Shown: positions 1 through 12,242, numbered from the stretch's first letter. The stretch is DNA of 38,760 nucleotides from Ectocarpus siliculosus (GCA_000310025.1 FN649741.1:4972841-5011600), one strand, 5' to 3'. Made by a program: numbers and translations. The notes: generated from the letters alone by a model not told the origin.

Positions 1-118
1 CCTGCCCCCAAGGGGGGCCCCCCTGGGGGATGGGGGGTGGCTTCCCCCCCCTTTCGTTGGGGGGGGGGGGGGGGGCCCCACCCGGGGACCCCCCCCCCCC
101 CCCCCCCCCCCCCAGCGT
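1..118. repeat. C/G homopolymer-rich low-complexity DNA
   Basis: This stretch is dominated by runs of C and G, including a G run near 61-75 and a C run of about 25 bases near 88-112. Any reading frame through it is an artefact of composition. Such tracts are hard to sequence and assemble, so base counts here are unreliable. Confidence 0.8.
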
Positions 119-121
119 TTC

Positions 122-367
122 TCAGAGGCTTCCGGTTGTGGCACGGGCGCGGATCCTGGGATTAAGGTCTACCGCGGCGTCCACCGGGGCCACCCATACG
201 GGGACCATCGCCCCCAGCTGCCGGGCACAGTCAGCGGGAACGAGGATTGTTTCGGGGTCTGTTATGTTTACCAGGGGGCGAAGGGGCGGAGGCGGCGCCG
301 AATCATCACCAAAAGGGACTCCATGCAACTCCGTGGTACCCCGTGCGCGCCCCCATGGTTTGTTGCC
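122..367 (-). other. Open, protein-like fragment, unidentified
   Basis: On the minus strand this frame is open for about 80 codons between two stops. It has balanced, non-repetitive composition, including VNITDPETILVPADCARQLG followed by a hydrophobic VPVWVAPVDAAVDL segment. No in-frame ATG starts it and no convincing splice acceptor was found upstream. It could be one exon of a minus-strand gene running off the left edge, or a relic of a mobile element. I do not recognise the family and assign no function. Confidence 0.25.
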
Positions 368-370
368 CTA

Positions 371-1680
371 TGGTACTACAGTATCTGGCCAATGCCGTTG
401 TCACAGCTGGTGCTCCCCGCACAGGTGGCTTACCACGTGTTATGAAACCAGCTGGAGACCTCAAGCATGTTATGTTCTACACGTACGTGCAGACCTTTGA
501 TACGCCCTGGTTTCGCTCCGAACCTGGCAGATACCGCGCCATCAAAAGTGAATGCGTTGTCGATTCATGCCCGTTTCGAACCTCTCAGCACCAAACTCCC
601 ATCGGCAACACAGCGCGGAAGAGCTCGCCCGAGAATCCACGTAGGCATCGAAGGGTTGGCGCAATCTTTGATGACTGCCCCTGCGACGAGGGTCTTTCCT
701 GTGAAACTCTAACCGCCCACCATCCCGCGGCAACGGCAGCGGCTGGTGAGCCTCGCACCCCCCGAAGTTGCCAACAACGCCACCGACCCGCTTTCTCCCT
801 CACACAAGAAGGACAAAGGACGTCGCCGCTGCATCTCCCCGCGTGGAGAAAAACCTCATCCGCGAGGCGGTCGTCGCCGACGGTATATAATATAATATTC
901 CCAGCTCCACCCCCCCAGCGGGGTCCTCCGCCTTCTTCTTCTCGCCGTTGGACGTCCCATCCCGCCGGCCGAAAACAAGCTCTCGACCTGGCCCGACGGC
1001 AAGATCTCCGCGTCTCGCCGGAGGAAGAGAAAGGAAGGCGGGCCGGCTGCCCTGATCGCCCGTGTGCTCGCCGTCCTCATGTTGTGCAGCGGCGGTGCTC
1101 GTGCCGGTGCTGGCGGCCGCCACAGTCCCGGTGCCGAAACTCACGCCTGGGTTCTGTGGGAAGCGAACACATCCCGCCCTCCCGGAAAAGGCAGTAGGGC
1201 GTTCGCAATGGTCAACAAACAGCGACGCCTAAAAGCACGTCGAAAAATGAGACCGGCCAAACCTGGGTATCTGGAGGGGGGGGGGGGGTGTACTCATAGT
1301 CGTGCATGCCGTAGTCGTTAGACCATTGACCTCGCATCCCTACAAAGCCGGGACGGAGAATGCCGGGTTCTCAACGGACCAGGCTCTCACATCACCAAGC
1401 GCGAAGCGCCGTGAGGTATTCGGCGAGTCGCATGAAGGGTGCGCTGCATCCTGCTAAGGGTGTTCGGCATCTTGTGCTTACTTCCTTGCCTACGGATGGC
1501 AGCTGCGTATGACTTAATTTATTTTCTGGTGCTTTCACTTCCAGAGACAGCTTTAAGCGGTGTGTAACTGCCTCGAGGGTGCTTGACCAATATTAACACA
1601 ACGTGCGATTATCCCCTTTGCGCGGAGTGAGGGTTCTCGATCCCGCACAACATAATCTACTCGACCCCCATTCATGGTTA
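371..1680. other. Intergenic, no supportable gene
   Basis: Several frames are open for 60 to 300 codons, but their translations are Arg/Pro/Ser-rich and match no family I know. A TATA-like A/T stretch lies at 884-897 inside GC-rich DNA and a G run at 1277-1287. There is no clear start or exon chain downstream of the TATA-like stretch, so it is not called a promoter. Confidence 0.5.
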
Positions 1681-1685
1681 CCGCC

Positions 1686-1716
1686 AAAAAAAAAAAAAAA
1701 CGAAGGAAAAAAAAAA
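1686..1716 (+). repeat. Poly-A tracts
   Basis: Two A runs (about 15 and 10 bases) are separated by a short purine spacer. The run might be a retroposed tail, but no matching processed sequence is visible immediately upstream. Confidence 0.6.
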
Positions 1717-1751
1717 GAGCGGTAACCTGGTTGCCGAGCTCACGAAGTGAT

Positions 1752-1881
1752 CGGCTTGTTTTACAACATCGCTGCCAAGCGACGAAAACCCAACCTCGAT
1801 GGCAAACACCGGGGGCGGCGGCTTGTTTTACAACGTCGTTGCCAAGCGACGAAAACCCAACCCCGATGGCAGACATCGGGA
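1752..1881 (+). repeat. Two-unit tandem repeat, 67-base period
   Basis: The unit begins CGGCTTGTTTTACAAC at 1752 and again at 1819. The copies share GCCAAGCGACGAAAACCCAA and then GATGGCA, and differ by a handful of substitutions. Function unknown. Confidence 0.8.
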
Positions 1882-2499
1882 GGGGAGGGGGGGAGGGGTC
1901 TGGAATCTGGATCCCTCCGGCCAGACCAAAGCTGTTAGGGTACTTGGCCATTTTGTTTTGGGGTGGGGCAGCGAAAGCATTCTGTACTTACAGCAATTCT
2001 TTCAGCGTGAAGCTGCCATTCGGCAGTTGGTACGGGTGTTGGCCAGGATGCAACGGTGGCACATTTTGGCGTTTGCTTGGGGAAACACATCAGAGTAGGT
2101 GGATTGATGCCATTAAAATACAAACATGGAGTACGGTAGACCGCAGAAAGCACAGTTGATGTCGCCCACCGTGCTTCTTGCCGATCAAGGGAACAGACCT
2201 TGACAATATGCAAAATCAATTGCACCGTGTCGTCAATGTTTCTTTGACGTGGGAATCTTCGTGGAAGAACCTAACTGTGTTAGGTGAGATGAGATGAACA
2301 AGGTGCTTTGAAACCCCGGCGGATGGGTGATGGTACAGTACCTCTAAGAAACGAAGATTTAATACTTGAAGTACAGTAGTTAATCAAGAACGTGGCAGGT
2401 AAAGTCGGCCGGCACTGTGCTCGCATGCCGTCGTCTCTTGGTTGAGACCCGATTTCATGGAGCCTTCATTCAGCGGGATCAACCTTCTAGACTAATGGT

Positions 2500-2905
2500 G
2501 CAAGTAGGCGGAACTTCGGCAACGCGTTATTCCACCGCTTGTTGGTGTGCAACGGACAACGGACACGGCCTGATGATCGCTTTCGAGATCTCCGAATAAA
2601 AAAATTTAGTATTCTCTACATACAGTAGTTCCGCGAGTAAACGGAAGCCAGCTTCGGCAACCCATTCCGCCGCTTGTTGGTGTGCAACGGATGAGGCACA
2701 GCTGGTGAGGCATGATCGTTCTCGAGATCTCCGAATATCGTCGCAAAACGAAAGTCAGCGTTAGCAACCCATTTCGCCGCTTCTTGGTGTGCAGCGGACA
2801 GGGCATAGACATGGTCGTTCTCCAGATCTCCGAAGATCCTGGTAAAACGAAAATCAGCGTGGGCAACCAATTCCGCCGTCTATTGGTGTGAAACGGATAC
2901 ATAGT
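2500..2905 (+). repeat. Degenerate tandem repeat, about 100-135 base units
   Basis: Four diverged units share a GGCAACNNNTTCCGCCGCTT-like block followed by TTGGTGTGCAACGGA, and then GATCGTTCTCGAGATCTCCGA. The conserved GCTT (diverged to GTCT in the last unit) recurs near 2537, 2672, 2779 and 2878. The unequal spacing shows later indels. No gene is apparent in it. Confidence 0.75.
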
Positions 2906-3448
2906 CTACATGTAACATGTTGCTGGGTGTGTGGCAAATATTTACCACAGTTGCACGCGGTCATTGCAGCACAACACGAAAGCTTGATCTCACCATCACC
3001 ACGTTTTCTAGTCCTCCTTGGTGGTACTTTAATAGACTAGATCTTGAGCGTGAGATCGTTCGATATGCCAGCCGCACCTACGTAGCGCAATGAACCCAGC
3101 TGGCACGGGCATATTCGTTTCATTGTGACTGGTTTTTCGTAACAATGTAGCCTATGTGGTTACTCAAGGTAGCTTGTTGGCCACTCAAAGTACAAGTGCA
3201 TATAGAGACTTGGCCAGTCAGAAGGGCATGCACACCTTTGTTTACAATACCTGTTCTATCTATGCAACCTCTGGAAAAGCTTCGGCCGGACGCAAAAAAC
3301 TGGCATCTCCCGAAATCTTCGATTCACTATGTATGTTTGCAGTCCGCGGTTGTTGGAGACTTTGGCTCGTGAGGGGGTCGCTCAGAGGGCTCGTACTCAT
3401 GAATGGTGCGAGAACACGCACGCGGACTGTAGATCGTCGTGGTCGGGT
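2906..3448. other. Intergenic, nothing recognised
   Basis: Short frames only, with no family match, no splice-consistent exon chain and no repeat that I could detect. Confidence 0.5.
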
Positions 3449-3680
3449 GTTGTGAGGTTTACAAATCCCTGAAGACCCTGATGATGATTTGCTTGTTTAT
3501 TCATTTTTCAGTTGTAGTGCTTGCTGTCTCCTTGCTCTTTGGATGCACTGAACAGAAGGGGGGGCTCTCCTTGTACCGAGGGTCCTCTAAGGCAATAAAT
3601 ATCTCCTCGATAATTACAGCTCCTGCCATAACCTCTTGATCTTGCCTAGAACTACCGTTGTTCAGATCCTTGTACTCAAA
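3449..3680 (+). repeat. Dispersed repeat, copy 1
   Basis: It shares ordered blocks with the segment starting near 5739: GTTGTGAGGTT, AATCCCTGAAGACCCT, GCTTGCTGTCTCCTT followed by CTCTTTGGAT, GAAGGGGGG, CTCTCCTTG, GTTGTTCAGATCC and CCATAACCT. The order and spacing are preserved with many substitutions. This fits two old copies of the same mobile or satellite-like sequence. Confidence 0.7.
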
Positions 3681-4959
3681 TCCCATAGCACTAGCCCACC
3701 CCGGATGCTCGTATATGCAGATACGTATATGGAAACCCCAGGATATGAACAAGTCAAATCCAGAATTCGAAAATGAATCGAAGACGCGAAACTCCACAAC
3801 ACAATCACCTTCCCACACCTCACATCAGATGGACAAAGGCCATCCTCGTAAAACACGAATGTGAGAGCACGAACTACATGTACAAGGTAAGGAAAATATC
3901 CGGGGGGAAACCCCACAAAGAAAGGAATATAGTCTACCGAGTCACCAGATAACAGCAGTGCCTGCGGAAAAAAACTCCGCGGACGCGACGGCGTACATGT
4001 CAGCATGTCTACTGAATCGGTCGGTGAAGAACAAAGTAAGGCGTCACGCCGAGGGGTAGTCGGTAGGGTTGCCGAAAATAATCGCTACTCACGGATAATG
4101 CCAGGTCTGGATGGTAACGGCATGCTCAACATAGGCCACCGCGCGGTTTTCCGATGTGTCTTGCGAGCTCGGTAGCGAAGACAATGACGAACCCACCATT
4201 TAGCAGAAACGCTCATGCCCACCAATTCAAACCTACGTACAGAGTGTGCGAGCCGCACAGGGTGACTCGTGATGCATTAGCATGGCCAAGCCGCTCGGGC
4301 ACATCAACACAGGAGCGAAAAATCTGACAGGTTCATCGTTGAGGAGGCGCGCTGCACGCCCACCAGGGTACGTAGATGCAGCAACGGGGGGCTAGTAGGT
4401 TTCCGTACAAGGAGAACCGCGTCGTCATCGACGACATGCAAACGGTTTTTAATGGCCAGTTTGCGGACGTGCAAAAACGATGGCCGGCGATGTGACGGAA
4501 ATTGGTTTAGCTAACCAGGTGGCAAATCCGACGGTGGGCCGAGTTGAAGAGTAACGGTGTGGCATCACACACCGGTTCGGTCCGTTGTTCTAGCGCCCGA
4601 TCGGAGTGAGAAAACTTTCGACGGAAAACTTTGCCCGGAAAGTCCGACGGAAGGTCCAAATACAGCAAGTTAGCCACCAAAGGACTGCCGTCAGGAGCTT
4701 TCGAACAGGGTCCAACAGCCAAAACTTCGAACGGACCAGTTCAAAGCAAATACAGCTTCGCTTTGACAATCTTATCATTCGTACTGACCATTGCTGGCCC
4801 TCACAACCTTGGCGAAGGGTGTGGATTCAGACCTACAAACCCAAACCCAACTGCCGACGGTTTGAGTCGGATGTTAGTTTGCTCAAACGCAGATAGATGT
4901 CTTCAACCGAAGAAAATTTCGTCGCCCATGGCAGATAGCGTGTACCGTTGGCGGGTGCT
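3681..4959. other. Intergenic, nothing recognised
   Basis: Both strands carry only short frames with unremarkable translations. One plus frame near 4631-4966 is open for about 110 codons and has a short hydrophobic stretch, but no start context, splice partner or family resemblance supports it. Confidence 0.4.
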
Positions 4960-5560
4960 TCGAGTTTAGAGCCCGGAGACGTTCTGGGTACCGCTTCTGC
5001 GCCATTCTCCAAGTACCTCTTAGCGCCATCCCTCGCGACGATTTGAGCGCCGGGCTTCAAATCGCCGCCGTTCCGCGGGATCTTGCTTCTGATGCCCCCA
5101 ATTCTGCTGATTGCATCCGATCCCTTGTCCTGTCTTGCCCGACGGCTACCCGCGTTCTGCCGTACACCGACAACTAATCCGTTTGCGTCTAATCTGCAAT
5201 TAGCGCTTTGTCAAAGTTTCAAGAGCGGTATGTGGTGAAGGGTCTCTAGATGACATCTTCGCTCCGCCTCCGCAGGCTCTTATAGAACGTTTGGCTCCGA
5301 AACAACGTGACGGTTTCTCCCTCATGTGGGCCAAGCACCCTCTCCGTTTGCTAGAAATTGCGTTCCATTTTCTCCATGGCCCTGGTTGAACGCCTGACGT
5401 TATCACCGAATGACGTACCAGATGTTTTGTGCGAATACCACAACGTGTTTTCCCGGCCTCTTACGGGCTTCGGTTCATGATCGTCGTCATCTTAGCTACA
5501 TGATGAGCGACCGGGGCCTCATAAAAAACGATCAGGTGGCCCAATAATGATCGGATAATG
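4960..5560 (+). pseudogene. Decayed coding fragments, possibly retroelement polyprotein
   Basis: Protein-like runs occur in different plus frames, broken by stops and shifts. One reads SLDDIFAPPPQALIERLAPK and continues through MWAKHPLRLLEIAFHFLHG to a stop near 5388. After a frame change comes VERLTLSPNDVPDVLCEYHN followed by VFSRPLTGFGS. The latter resembles the segment ahead of reverse transcriptase in Ty3/gypsy polyproteins, where a 'leucine-rich, then ...EYxDVF' stretch is common. No RT, RNase H or integrase motif was found, so this is a weak inference. Confidence 0.3.
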
Positions 5561-5738
5561 ATCGGATTTTTTGTTGCCGCGTCGGCGTTGAATATTTTTT
5601 CGTTCGGTTACGACCCCTTTTCTCGTCTTTCTGGCGATCGATATGTTGCCATTTGGTATGCATTTGTCGCTTCGTTCTACGGGTTACATAGTCTCTTTTA
5701 TTTTGCCGCGATTTACGTATTGCGACCGACAACGCCAA

Positions 5739-5960
5739 GTAAGTGTTGTGAGGTTGACGCGCGTAGCAATCCCTGAAGACCCTCAGAATACTCACATGTT
5801 TTTAGTCTGAGCAGCAGCTTGCTGTCTCCTTACTCTTTGGATAGACCGAAGAGAAGGGGGGAGCGGACCTCTCCTTGCGGGGAGGAGCCGCTATGGTTTG
5901 ACAATATCCTTTGCACCAATCCTACTGTAGGGAGTTGTTCAGATCCGGCCATAACCTGAA
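5739..5960 (+). repeat. Dispersed repeat, copy 2
   Basis: This is the partner of the copy at 3449-3680, offset by about 2.29 kb in the same orientation, with the same ordered blocks. It lies about 600 bases upstream of the receptor gene. Confidence 0.7.
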
Positions 5961-6577
5961 ATCTTCCCCATAAAACGTACATACATGTAGTACCGTTCCG
6001 GTCCTTGCACAATAGAGGTCCTTGTTTGGTGCCGGTTGAATAGTGCCGGTGCCCGGTGTTATCGGCGGGCATAGAGTAATTTTCAAAGTCATTCTCACAT
6101 TTCTTCAATAGCGCGGGTCCGGCATGGTGCCGGTGAATTTTGGGCATATCCCGGCAGTAAAATAAACAGGGACCTCTGCGGGTGTACTTGAATGTGCTCA
6201 AAATCCTTACATGTCATAGTGTAGAACACCGGCTTCTTGCTAAAGGTTCTTCCATGGTTTCCAGCGTCGCAATGCCAACAAGGGCGGCGCCTACATATCT
6301 GCACTCCGCATCCCTCCACACACGCAAGCACGTCATTGGAGTTGCTGTGGTAAGGGCGGCGTCAAGCTGCCAGGTAGGGCGTGTGACGTCATCAGACAAG
6401 CGTCGCACCGTTCCAAAGAAGAGAGCCGTACGTACACGTGCACAGAAATTTCTGGAGATGGGGTTATTTTCTCCGCATGGGGCATGTATTTATGATTTCC
6501 CTGGCGCGTTACTCTGCCGGTCCACCTGTGCCTCTGTCTCCCCTTCATGCATCTGGAGAGGTTGTCTATTTAACAGG

Positions 6578-9500
6578 ATGGCCGTTTCGTATCTTAGCTC
6601 GAGCGAACAGGATGGTTTGCTGGCGGCTGCTCAGGCCTGCGCCACGTTCTCCCTTCTAGGCTCCCTCTTCATCATTTTTTGCTACGCCCGATACAAGCAC
6701 CTGCGAAAGCTGAGCTTCACCTTGGTCCTCTTCCTCGCGATCAGCGATGTCGGTGAGCCGTGGGTTTGTTGGGGTCAGCTGCTCGACCGCGTCCCGAGGC
6801 CTGGCTGTTTGCGTTGTACACAATTGACATGGCCTGCCGCACGCGCTCATTCCTCTTTAGAACTGCCTGCTACTACCCTGTACGCGCATGAACACTACAG
6901 TTCGATTTGCACAACTCTTGCTTCACCTGCCTGTTGCCTGTTCCGTGTAGTCTAGCCCGCGAAGAATGGCATGGCCGTCTCCACCTTTCAAGTCCTCGAC
7001 AAGGGGGGTGCCAGAGTACGCGGGGAGCGCCATAGATTGTCTAGTGCGGGTGTTAGACAGAAGGAGTAGAAGGGTAGTCCCAGGAGAACCGCGGAACGAT
7101 ACCGCAGGATCAACGCCGAAGTTGCGCCGCGTGTCCCATCTGTGCTTTGTTGGCGCTGTGTATGCATGCTGCACAGCAGTACTGCGTAGAAGGGGAGGCG
7201 CGGAAGAGCACCCCATCCACCGATGGGAGCCAACGGGCAACCTACTGAGCTTGGGCGTCGAGGTCTCGCTTTCTCGCTAGAGGGATGTCTTTAAGCCTCC
7301 TTTTGTGCCCCGCTTACAAGGCTGGTGCCAGATGTTGTCTACTGCTGTCCGACACTGCTGTGCACCTACTGCTTGTACAGCGGTAGGCTAAATAGCCTCA
7401 TGTTCTAGTACTACATGTACCTGAAGACAGAATTAGTCTATGCAGTCTTGTATGGCTTTTGGACACGACACGTCTCAGGTGAGGAGAGTTTGCTTCACCC
7501 CTGCATACATACATACATACCTGGTTTAGTAAACACAGGCAAGATTGATACTTTTTCACACACTGGTAACCGGTGTATGGTCTTGACGATTGTATGGTAA
7601 CCTGCCATCTTCGTTTATTATAGTTTTGCTGAAAGCTTTAGTGTGACTGCGGAAACAGGTGACGCTTCGTCTGCAACATGTGTTTGTCTACGAATAGGAA
7701 CGGCTTTGCTGTTTGTTTACGGCCCAATTCAAAATGTTTTTGGTCTCTGGAAATATCATGCTCATGAGGCCATGAGCGCCATGAAGGAACAACGCCCAAA
7801 ATTGGCGCGGAAGGATATCGGCGATGTTGTACATCATGGTTCTGCAGCATCAACATGAACGAACAGAACGGCAGCATAGCATGGATATAGAAGGATGCGC
7901 TGGAAAATGTACAAACAAATTCCATGTGTTTCCTCCGCGTTGGTCGATCGGCCCTCCAACAACACATTCATATGGCAACCTCAGCAGGGTTTTTAGCTAA
8001 CGCCCTGTTCGCGTCTTGGCCCTCCTCGTGCATGCGTGTCCGCACATTGTCAACTCCCACAATCGGAGACCCCTTAAAGCGGCAAGATCGGGCACGCCTT
8101 CCACCCACCGACTATTGTGGCAGACTGCTCCCGCCTCCACCACGTGATCGATATGGTGATGCTACCTCGCCCATGTACCCCCAGCACTGATTCTGTTTTA
8201 TCTCGGTTTGCTGCGGTTGTTTTCGGATGCTACTGCTGCAGGCGCTGACATCACGTACTTCATGGGCAACCCCGAGGACAACAGGGCGGCCTGCGTGGCC
8301 CAGGGGGCCCTCCAGCAATTTTTCCAGGTCTGCGTGTGCGTTCGTCTTTTGTATGCCGTTGAGGTGTGCTTTAAAATCGGAATCAACGGCAAAGAATAGC
8401 GGCCGACTACATGAATGTCGGGGTGGACACGATGAAGGTAATTGAACGCTCTGGTCTGCCGGCTCTCGGGCCAGTGATGTGTGTATCTGATTGAGGTGTT
8501 TGATTGGCTAGAATGGACCATGCCAAGCGGCTGGCAGATGCACAACCATTCATCCGTTGTACGCGCAAACTTTGAACTAAAAAATCATATGTAACTAGCG
8601 AAAGAGCGTGCATTCTATTTTCAAGCACCGACCGCAATAGACGGTCGACCAACCTATATTGACCGTGCATGTGTTGTGTGTGTGTGCCATGCTTGGGGAA
8701 GTTAACAAATATCGGGAATACCCGGTGGTTTCACAGCAAAGAGGAACACTTCTTCATCAGTGCAGCACAGCGCCTACAGGTCAAGCAACAACTCTAAATC
8801 ACCTTCTACGTATCACGGACGCAGCACCACTCCTTGCGATCCTCGCCCTCCATCCCAAGTCACCCCCCCCCGCCCCCCCAACTCTCCATTTATCTTTCCA
8901 GATGGCTCAGATTCTGTGGGCAGTGGCGATAGCCTGCGTGCTGCGCGACGTGACGGTGAACCTGCGCATGTACCACCCACACGAGCAAAGCGCCCTCATG
9001 CGCCGCTTCCACGTCGCCGTGTGGGGCTCCGCCCTCTTGAGCACGCTGCTCCCGTTCACCACCGACAGCTACGGCTCCACGGGGTCGTGGTGCTGGATCG
9101 AGACGAACCCGGGGTCGGACGTCGACGTGGGCACGATGTGGAGATACCTCGTGCTGTACTGTCCTCTTTGGGCGGGTGAGTCGGTGTGGTCGCGGCAGAG
9201 CCCGTGTGGGGAGAGGCGGCAGGAAGAAGGATGGCGATGAGGCGTTTTGAGTGCGGGCGAGGGGGGGAAAGGGGGACGGCAGGCCAAGCTGGCCGGCTGA
9301 TGAGAGTAGGGACGAGGGGGAGGCCCGATAACAAGAGAAAATGGGGCATGGGCGAAACCAGCAACGGTTGAGCAGCTCGTCAGTCTTCTGTGGCCTTTAA
9401 ATTGGAACAGCAGTTTCCACGCTGGTGTTGACCCCTATCTGACCATGACCGCACACGTCTCCTGTTTGTTTGGGTTTCGCTCGGCGTTCGATGTCTGCAC

Positions 9501-12242
9501 CTCAGAAGAACAGGAAGCACTGTTTCACATTTGACTTTCACCATCCTCATCGTAGCCTTATTTCGTGTTTGTTCCTGCCACAGATCACAACCGATATTTT
9601 TCCGTCTGTACCTTCGGGCAATGCAGACGCCAGTCTCTCTCACCACACCCCATCCCGCCCCATCCCGCCCCCCCCGGTCTTTTCTTTCGTCGTTTGTACC
9701 CCTCAATCCTCTTGTCCGACCCCGTTCTACGCGGTGGATGAAACTCCGTTACGTTCCTGTTTCGATCTCCTGCGGACCTTGCCATTCTTTTGTGCGATGG
9801 GCGGAAAATGGGCGTCGGTTCTCGCAGCTATTGTGTTCAACATTAAGGTCTACGTGCGGATCTTCAGCGTTGTTCGAAGGTGCCTCAGCCGCAGTAGCAG
9901 CAGCGGCAGCAGAGTCTGGTGTACACATGTACACATCCTTCTGTATCGTAGGAGTGCATTTTTTAGTTCTCTTTTTGAACAGCAGTGTGGCAACGTGTCT
10001 TGTTTCGTCCACCACTTCATTGATGACAGGCTACGGCATTCTGGCGATAGACGGATGCGAGCAACAGCAACAACGCGAACAACTTCCAAAACCTGTTACG
10101 GCAACATGTCATGTTCGAGACCGTTTCATTCCTACGCAATTCACCTCCTGTTGTGATTGACGCCGGACGCTTCAACCGGGTGCCAACCAAGCACCGTCCG
10201 TTGCGTCGAGTATCTGACCATCGGCGAGACGAGAAAGGATAAGGCGAATTTGAGCGACGTAGAGCTGCCGTATTGAGAGTTTTTTCACCCCCTTCGTGTT
10301 CTACCGTATACTCCCACGTGCCGGCTTTCAACTCAGTACCAATCTTGTGTGGCACCGGGTCGGATTCCTGGTTGTTGGATGTTCGACACCCGAGATGAGT
10401 TAGAATACGTTCCTCGACATCACGTGTACGTTGGAATTTCGCATGAATCATTTGACAGGTTCTCGACGGAGATTGCCGGTGGCGCCTCCGCCGTGGGGCC
10501 GTCGGCGGAACAACAAACGAGAATGACCAAGTTTTCGAAGCGACTGGTTTGGTACCCGGCGGTGCTCATCGCCTCCTGGACCTTCGCGACCATCAACCGC
10601 ATCCAGAACGCCATAGACCCGGACCACCCCGTCTTCGGGCTATTTCTGCTGCACGTGAGAGGAGTACGCAAACGCCGAAAGGCTAGGAGCCAGGTGGCCT
10701 GGGCGTTGGACGAAGAAGAGTTGCTCATTATGATAGCTCGGTTCTGCGATTGTCGGCAAAACGTAATCTGACCATGTTTATCGGAGGGTGGCCGAATTCT
10801 GTTTTGGAAACGTTTTGGGCGAAAGCAGTCATCAACGGTGCTTGTATGGCTTGGCTTTGCGGGCGAGGTTTGGGTGTGCATATATCTGGGCACAACGAGT
10901 CTCCAGGAGAGGCGCAAATAGCTAACCCAATGGGTCAAGGGAACTACCGGAATCCGTTTCGGTGGGGACGACGGCCTTCGAATTGTTTATCAGGACGGAA
11001 ACACGCGCAAGAAACCGCGTAAGTTCTGTCATAGGAACGTGTCGGAAAGAGCGGGAGCCCATGGCCGGCAAAGGGTCCGATGGAGAGATCAGCAATCAAA
11101 CATAGCACAAGACACAAGTCCAACGCGCAAAAGTTATACGCCGCCTTTGTAACCCATCCACCACCTCTCCCTTGTCCCTCGCCCACGCCTTGTGTTCCTC
11201 CGGCGCTTTTTTTTTTTTATTGGCCGTGCCTCACCTCGTCTCGTCCCGCAGACGAGCCTTGTAGCGTTTCAGGGTTTCTTCAACGCCCTGGTGTACGGCT
11301 CGACCGACGCCGTCAAGGCCTCGGTCGTGCAGGAGCTCCTCGTGGAACGGTGCCTAAAGGCCAGCGGGGCCTGCCGGGGCGGCAGGGGAGAGTCGGGGCA
11401 AAGAGACAACAACGGTCTCGACCCGGAGGACGCTGAAGACAGCTCTATGGGCATGGGGACGACGGGAAATAGGTGAGAGACAGGCCAGCTTGAGCGCATT
11501 GATAGGAAGGATGCCCTTCTTCACCTGTAGGTCTGTGGTAACATGTGATGCTACCGCACGTGTGTTCTATTTTGAGACCTTTGTCGCTGTGTGTGAGGCG
11601 TTTGGGTGGTTCCTAGTGTCTCGGTGGGGCAGCTGAAGCTATTAGCGGAGATGCCCCGCCATTTTGACCCGGTACATACCGACCAATTTTCTGTCTCAAA
11701 GAGTCTTTGCACGTGTGCACCGCTTGTCTCGTGTTTGGAACCCGGGAGCGTCGTCAGTGTCTGACCCGCCCACGCACGCGAACGCTTGGCCCCACTTGGG
11801 GACGACGAACTGTGCCCACGCCTGCGATGTCACAGGCTTCGGGGGTAGAGGAAGCGATCAGCCCTAGACGTAGCTAGCTAGCTAGCTTCATCCAACTCGG
11901 TGTCGTGAGATGCCGTGCCTCAGTGTCACAGCGGCAGAAACCTCTGGGGCCCCTGCGTGGTGTTGTGTCGAACCTCCCCGTCCCCTCCCTTTTTGCAGAT
12001 TTTGTTCTAACGTTTGTCGCTGCCCCTCTCAAATCCCCAAACGACGAAGGTACAACGATGAGTCTCTCGGCGGCTTTGGGGACGGCGAGATGGACGCCAC
12101 GGGCGAGCACGAGCACGGGGGTAGCGCTAGCGGGGCGCGTGTGAGCGGAGTTGATGCGACCGGCATATCGAACGATCTCAAGACCAACGACGACGACGAG
12201 TCGGTCGAGGTGTATAGCGGTACCTCCAAGCAGGGCTGGTGA
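6578..12242 (+). CDS. cAMP-receptor-like (cAR family) seven-TM G-protein-coupled receptor
   Basis: Predicted exons are 6578-6752, 8242-8327, 8902-9175, 9828-9879, 10459-10654, 11252-11472 and 11999-12242. All introns are GT-AG and every junction keeps the frame, giving 415 residues. The protein should span the plasma membrane seven times and signal through heterotrimeric G proteins; the ligand is unknown. Likely segments: TM1 14-36, TM2 46-66, TM3 76-101, TM4 123-139, TM5 167-191, TM6 224-247, TM7 254-277. Family marks include the GSWCWIE turn before TM5 (Cys151, probably paired with Cys76), PLWAAIVFN in TM5, TINRIQNAI ending TM6 and FQGFFNALVYG ending TM7. The tail is hydrophilic, acidic and Ser/Thr-rich. 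ATG 6578 is chosen because it puts a short outside N-terminus before TM1; the frame is open upstream to 6182, so a longer start is possible. The donor of intron 2 (GTCTGC) is weak. Confidence 0.88.
6753..8241 (+). other. Intron 1 of the receptor gene
   Basis: This is the longest intron of the gene (1,489 bases), with a GTGAG donor and a CTGCAG acceptor. It contains a short (CATA)n run near 7503-7519 and no recognisable nested gene. The exon pair it joins reads SDV-GADITYFMG across the junction, within TM2. Confidence 0.8.

Noticed and set aside
1-118. Telomere or chromosome end suggested by G/C runs
   Set aside because: No TTAGGG or TTTAGGG-type repeat; plain C and G homopolymers occur at several other places in the window.
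247-1197. 316-codon plus-strand frame near the left edge
   Set aside because: Translation is Arg/Pro/Ser/Cys-rich and pattern-free; a TATA-like stretch lies inside it rather than ahead of it. Open by composition.
6182-6577. N-terminal extension of the receptor (in-frame open sequence)
   Set aside because: The extension is not receptor-like, and cAR-type proteins begin a few residues before TM1, which the ATG at 6578 provides.
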